This document shows positions 63,170-64,000 of a stretch of DNA of 64,000 nt, piece by piece. Numbering within the stretch: the stretch's first letter is position 1; the number at the start of each line of letters is the position of its first letter. The translations under genes and the position numbers were made by a program. Under the pieces are notes generated by a model, which was not told the DNA's origin, ran no database searches, and saw only the letters and a list, made by a program, of their open reading frames with translations. The DNA lies in the NCBI RefSeq assembly GCF_001431645.1, contig NZ_LLXU01000066.1:1-64000 (forward strand). Direction: 5' to 3'. Origin of the DNA: Stenotrophomonas panacihumi. GTDB lineage: Bacteria > Pseudomonadota > Gammaproteobacteria > Xanthomonadales > Xanthomonadaceae.

Positions 63170-64000
63170 AACAGGTCTCCACTCTCGCCGGGGGCGTCGG
63201 CGGTGTCGCGGCGCGGCTGCAGGCCCAGGTGGCGGTACGCCTTGTGGGTGGCCATGCGGCCGCGCGCGGTGCGCACCAAAAAGCCCTGCTGGATCAGGTA
63301 GGGCTCGATGACGTCCTCCAGCGTGCCGCGCTCTTCGGAGAGCGAGGCGGCCAGGGATTCGACGCCGACCGGGCCGCCGTCGAAATGATCGATCAGGGTG
63401 TGCAGCAGGCGGCGGTCGAGCTCGTCGAAGCCTTCCGGGTCCACCTTGAGCATCTTCATCGCCGCGTCGGCCACTTCCACGTCGATGCGGCCGTTGGCGC
63501 GCACCTGGGCGTAGTCGCGCACGCGGCGCAGCAGGCGGTTGGCGATGCGCGGGGTGCCGCGCGAGCGCCGCGCGATCTCGCCGGCGCCCTCGGGGGTGCA
63601 GTCAATGCCGAGGATTGCCGCCGAACGGATGACGATCCGGGTCAGCTCTTCGGGGCTGTAGAACTGCAGGCGCTGCACGATGCCGAAGCGGTCGCGCAAC
63701 GGCGCGGTCAGCAGGCCGGCGCGGGTGGTGGCGCCGATCAGGGTGAACGGCGGCAGGTCGATCTTGATCGAGCGCGCGGCCGGGCCCTCGCCGATCATGA
63801 TGTCGATCTGGAAATCCTCCATCGCCGGATAGAGCACTTCCTCCACCACGGGCGAGAGGCGATGGATCTCGTCCACGAACAGCACGTCGTGCGGCTGCAG
63901 GTTGGTGAGCAGCGCGGCCAGGTCGCCGGCCTTCTCGATCACCGGGCCGGAGGTCACCCGCAGGGCCACGCCCAGCTCGTTGGCGATGACATGGCTCAGC
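63166..64000 (-). CDS. ruvB: Holliday-junction helicase RuvB (N-terminus beyond the window)
   Basis: The visible 277 codons cover most of an AAA+ motor: [19 protein letters not shown] at the window edge, Walker B in [20 protein letters not shown], sensor [10 protein letters not shown] and the arginine finger region LRDRFGIV. The C-terminal winged helix ends near [20 protein letters not shown]. RuvB drives branch migration with RuvA. The Walker A motif and start lie upstream of position 64000. Confidence 0.96.
   Translation of the reverse strand, partial: LSHVIANELGVALRVTSGPVIEKAGDLAALLTNLQPHDVLFVDEIHRLSPVVEEVLYPAMEDFQIDIMIGEGPAARSIKIDLPPFTLIGATTRAGLLTAPLRDRFGIVQRLQFYSPEELTRIVIRSAAILGIDCTPEGAGEIARRSRGTPRIANRLLRRVRDYAQVRANGRIDVEVADAAMKMLKVDPEGFDELDRRLLHTLIDHFDGGPVGVESLAASLSEERGTLEDVIEPYLIQQGFLVRTARGRMATHKAYRHLGLQPRRDTADAPGESGDLF

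Overview
This is a GC-rich window from a gammaproteobacterium, most likely of the Xanthomonadaceae/Lysobacteraceae (Lysobacter, Luteimonas, Pseudoxanthomonas or similar). The evidence is the pilGHIJ-chpABC twitching cluster beside gshB-tonB, the gammaproteobacterial ruvB-ybgC-tolQRAB-pal-cpoB-queE-queC order, -10 elements of the TANNNT type, and a GTAG-type REP palindrome. The genus call is an inference; no 16S or marker comparison was possible.

Region 1 (0.1-11.7 kb, minus strand) is a Pil-Chp chemosensory operon for type IV pili: pilG, pilH, pilI, pilJ, a 30-codon leader ORF, chpA, chpB, chpC, read from a promoter at about 11.73-11.76 kb. The methyltransferase gene pilK, which sits between pilJ and chpA in Pseudomonas, is absent, and the ChpB methylesterase domain has lost its catalytic motifs. 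Region 2 (11.9-37.4 kb) holds mostly core genes: gshB, tonB, a DUF3298-like protein, tsaB, a DinG/YoaA helicase, PBP1B, a two-domain glycosyltransferase, a TPR protein, relA, a CLC-type channel, hrpA, dps, a methyltransferase and recQ. Region 3 (37.4-39.5 kb) carries an HWE-type kinase with a receiver protein and a DUF1801 gene. A 46-bp element occurs upstream of both transcription units.

Region 4 (39.5-50.2 kb) looks like a dedicated 3-hydroxybutyrate (oligomer) utilisation locus: a secreted 3HB-oligomer hydrolase and 3HB dehydrogenase (divergent), a LuxR-type response regulator, a sodium/solute-symporter-domain hybrid kinase, a TonB-dependent receptor and a GntP-family permease (divergent). 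The two divergent intergenic regions share an 18-bp site with a GTAC-N4-GTAC core. In both, the site is centred 33-35 bp from a -10 element on each side. I infer that the local two-component system activates all four promoters. This is the most interesting system in the window.

Region 5 (50.2-55.95 kb) is an accessory block of small secreted, lipoprotein or orphan genes. Three of its genes show apparent single-base frameshifts, one of them a gene hidden by the shift. It ends at a tRNA-Lys(TTT). Region 6 (56.1-64 kb, minus strand) is the queC/queE plus tol-pal cluster, and ruvB is cut by the window edge. No CRISPR array, insertion sequence, prophage or integrase was seen.
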